DNA from: Clostridia bacterium
GTDB taxonomy: Bacteria; Bacillota_A; Clostridia; Oscillospirales; Acutalibacteraceae
Length of the DNA stretch: 24,203 nucleotides
Direction: 5' to 3'
Assembly: GCA_017549665.1 (NCBI GenBank)
Contig: JAFYUD010000180.1
Location: 1 to 24,203 of the forward strand
Positions within the stretch are counted from its first letter, which is position 1, and every line of letters begins with the position of its first letter. The translations under genes were made by a program, and so were the position numbers. The notes beneath the pieces are model-generated. The model made no database searches. It was given only the letters and a program-made list of their open reading frames with translations, and was not told the DNA's origin. This document shows positions 22,686 through 24,203 of the stretch, one piece after another.

Positions 22686-23577
22686 GATTTCGGCATTACT
22701 CATAATCATATGTATTCTGACAGCATGTTGTTTTCAGGTAAGTGCAGATGACAGTCCCCTACCTGCTCCCGACTGGATACAGGTAACACCGAATCCTGAC
22801 AACACAAAAACTGTCACGATTACAACTCCCACATACATGACAGATGTGGTAAACTATTACGAGTACAGTACCGATTCAGGCCTTACATGGGTGAAACTGA
22901 GTGACCCTATGGGCGGAGAATTTGTTTTTGATACAACAACAGAATTCTCACTCAGATATGTCTACAGCGGCTTCAGATCGCCTGTTCACACTGTTATCGT
23001 AACAATAACAAAAAATACATTCCTTACAAGTGACGCAGGAATAACACTTGTTATACCTTTCGGATCTGATATTCCATCTGATGTTACTCTTTCAATATAC
23101 GAAATCGTAAACGGAACTGATTACTATGTTGCAGCTGAATATTTCGGTAAAAACAAATCATTTTCACTTTTCGATGTCCATATAATGAGAAACAACAAGG
23201 TGTATAATACCGATTCAGCAAAAACATGGATGTTACCCACAGGAACATTTGACATTCAGTTCTGTAAGGTGTATTATATAGCAGATGACGGCACATTCAC
23301 TCTTCTTGAATCAACAAGAGAGATGAATGTACTTCTCATCAACACTGAAAAAACCGGTCTTTTTGCAGTTGTGGAAGACAAAACCTACTGCAAGGGAGAT
23401 GTCAACGGTGACGGACTTGTCACAGCTGCTGATGCAAGACTTGCATTAAGAAACTCTGCCGGTATTCAGGAACTTTTTGACAAAGCTCTCACTGCTGCCG
23501 ATTTCAATGGCGACTCAACAGTGACTGCAGCTGATGCGAGACTTATTCTCAGATATTCAGCAAAGCTTGATCAGTAA
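22675..23577 (+). CDS. Exported protein with C-terminal type I dockerin, function unknown
   Basis: The 300-residue product begins with a signal sequence ([17 protein letters not shown]). LTAC at 15-18 resembles a lipobox, but cleavage after QVSA at 24 is equally possible. Residues about 28-235 are strand-rich and look like two Ig- or fibronectin-type modules ([20 protein letters not shown], a pattern seen in bacterial Ig-like domains). The C-terminus, from residue 240, is a two-repeat dockerin: [19 protein letters not shown] and [20 protein letters not shown], with Asp and Asn calcium ligands in place. Dockerins bind cohesins in cellulosome-type complexes; isolated ones may serve as calcium-stabilised modules. 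The start overlaps galE by 11 nt in another frame with no visible ribosome binding site, so translation should be coupled to galE. The frame is also open upstream inside galE, but only the ATG at 22675 yields a signal peptide. Confidence 0.87.
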   Translation: MKAKISALLIIICILTACCFQVSADDSPLPAPDWIQVTPNPDNTKTVTITTPTYMTDVVNYYEYSTDSGLTWVKLSDPMGGEFVFDTTTEFSLRYVYSGFRSPVHTVIVTITKNTFLTSDAGITLVIPFGSDIPSDVTLSIYEIVNGTDYYVAAEYFGKNKSFSLFDVHIMRNNKVYNTDSAKTWMLPTGTFDIQFCKVYYIADDGTFTLLESTREMNVLLINTEKTGLFAVVEDKTYCKGDVNGDGLVTAADARLALRNSAGIQELFDKALTAADFNGDSTVTAADARLILRYSAKLDQ

Positions 23578-23623
23578 AAAAACACAAAACATAACGATGT
23601 AAAATACAAAGGAGATGATATAA

Positions 23624-24203
23624 ATGTTTGTAGCGGTTTTAGGATTCGGAACAGTAGGTTCCGGTGTAGTTGAACTTATTTACAAAAACCACGACAGCAT
23701 TGTCAAAAAAAGTATGCAGGACTCTCTTGAGCTCAAGTATATCCTTGATATCAGAGACTTCCCTGACAGTCCTTATAAAGATAAGTTTGTAAAGGATTTC
23801 AATATAATTCTCAACGATCCTGAAGTTCAGATCGTTGTTGAAACAATGGGCGGCGCAACATTTGCTTACGATTGCGTAAAGAAGCTTCTTCTTGCAGGTA
23901 AGAGCGTTATCACATCAAACAAGGAGCTTGTTGCTGCATACGGCTACGAACTTCTTACAATTGCTGAAGAAAAGAATGTAAACTTCCTCTTTGAAGCAAG
24001 TGTAGGCGGCGGTATTCCCATCATCAGACCTATCACACAGTGTCTTGCTGCAAATGAAATTGATTCAATTGCAGGTATTCTCAACGGCACAACAAACTAC
24101 ATTCTTACAAAGATGATTACAGAAAACCAGAGCTTTGATGAAGCACTCAAAAAAGCTCAGGAGCTCGGTTATGCAGAAAAAGATCCTACTGCAGACGTTG
24201 ACG
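23624..24203 (+). CDS. hom: Homoserine dehydrogenase, 3' end outside window
   Basis: I translated from the ATG at 23624 to the window end: 193 codons without a stop. The product starts MFVAVLGFGTVGSGVVELI, the NAD(P)-binding GxGxxG motif. It continues with VVETMGGATFAYDCVKKLL, SVITSNKELVAAYG with the conserved Asn and Lys, and the family signature AGILNGTTNYILTKM. It is the first part of homoserine dehydrogenase, which reduces aspartate semialdehyde to homoserine for threonine and methionine. Whether a C-terminal ACT domain follows cannot be seen. AAAGGAGA lies 9 nt before the ATG. The 46-nt gap after the dockerin gene has neither a terminator nor a convincing promoter, so co-transcription with the surface genes is possible although the functions are unrelated. 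Confidence 0.95.
   Translation, partial: MFVAVLGFGTVGSGVVELIYKNHDSIVKKSMQDSLELKYILDIRDFPDSPYKDKFVKDFNIILNDPEVQIVVETMGGATFAYDCVKKLLLAGKSVITSNKELVAAYGYELLTIAEEKNVNFLFEASVGGGIPIIRPITQCLAANEIDSIAGILNGTTNYILTKMITENQSFDEALKKAQELGYAEKDPTADVD

Noticed and set aside
20333..23577. Calling this a cellulosome gene cluster
   Set aside because: Two proteins carry dockerin repeats, but no cohesin, glycoside hydrolase or carbohydrate-binding module is encoded in the window, and one dockerin is at the N-terminus next to a membrane helix.
1..24203. tRNA or rRNA genes, CRISPR arrays, transposases, integrases, attachment sites
   Set aside because: Looked for on both strands. No cloverleaf, regularly spaced repeats or recombinase motifs were seen; repeats in the window are limited to short hairpins and one 18-bp duplication.

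Overview
The window reads as chromosomal DNA of a low-to-mid GC Firmicute, most likely an anaerobic Oscillospiraceae/Ruminococcaceae member close to dockerin-bearing Ruminococcus. This is inferred from strong SigA-type promoters and AGGAGG-type ribosome binding sites. It is also inferred from gene order (infC-rpmI-rplT followed by a SpoU methylase), DnaD/DnaI-type replication genes, and two proteins with type I dockerin repeats. No tRNA, rRNA, CRISPR array, transposase or phage gene was seen.

Layout, left to right. (1) 1-2134, minus strand: a SpoU-family rRNA methyltransferase cut by the window edge, then rplT, rpmI and infC. They sit behind a perfect consensus promoter and a structured leader of about 147 nt ending in a terminator-like hairpin, as expected for L20 autoregulation. 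The infC start appears to be AUC. (2) 2143-4794: an AT-rich accessory cassette. A 69-residue XRE-type regulator is divergent from three unrecognised genes: a small membrane protein, a 526-residue membrane protein with repeats, and a 112-residue protein. A perfect 20-bp palindrome fills the space between the -35 and -10 of the rightward promoter. (3) 4856-6812: an acyltransferase-3 membrane protein and a DUF554 membrane protein, each with its own promoter and terminator. (4) 6812-9784, minus: a 990-residue YfhO-family membrane protein. (5) 9968-14361, minus: a tightly packed operon zapA-dut-dnaD-like-dnaI-like-rsmA-tmk behind one promoter. It joins cell division, nucleotide pool control, helicase loading and ribosome maturation. 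(6) 14435-15696: a monocistronic gene for a secreted von Willebrand A protein with an extremely cysteine-rich stalk and an IPQTG sorting signal. (7) 15754-23577: a run of plus-strand genes for pncC, two class B sortases, a membrane-anchored protein that looks like a decayed CinA N-terminal half, a SpoIID/LytB protein with an N-terminal dockerin, galE and an exported dockerin protein. (8) From 23624, the start of homoserine dehydrogenase, cut by the window end.

Regions 6 and 7 look like a cell-surface module. The VWA protein is a plausible sortase substrate, the sortases could anchor it, and the SpoIID-like and dockerin proteins would act outside the membrane. The most unusual observations are the apparently circularly permuted SpoIID domain, the split and decayed CinA, the 25-cysteine stalk, the palindrome-controlled cassette and the AUC-initiated infC. 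Functions of the cassette genes are not known and none is claimed.
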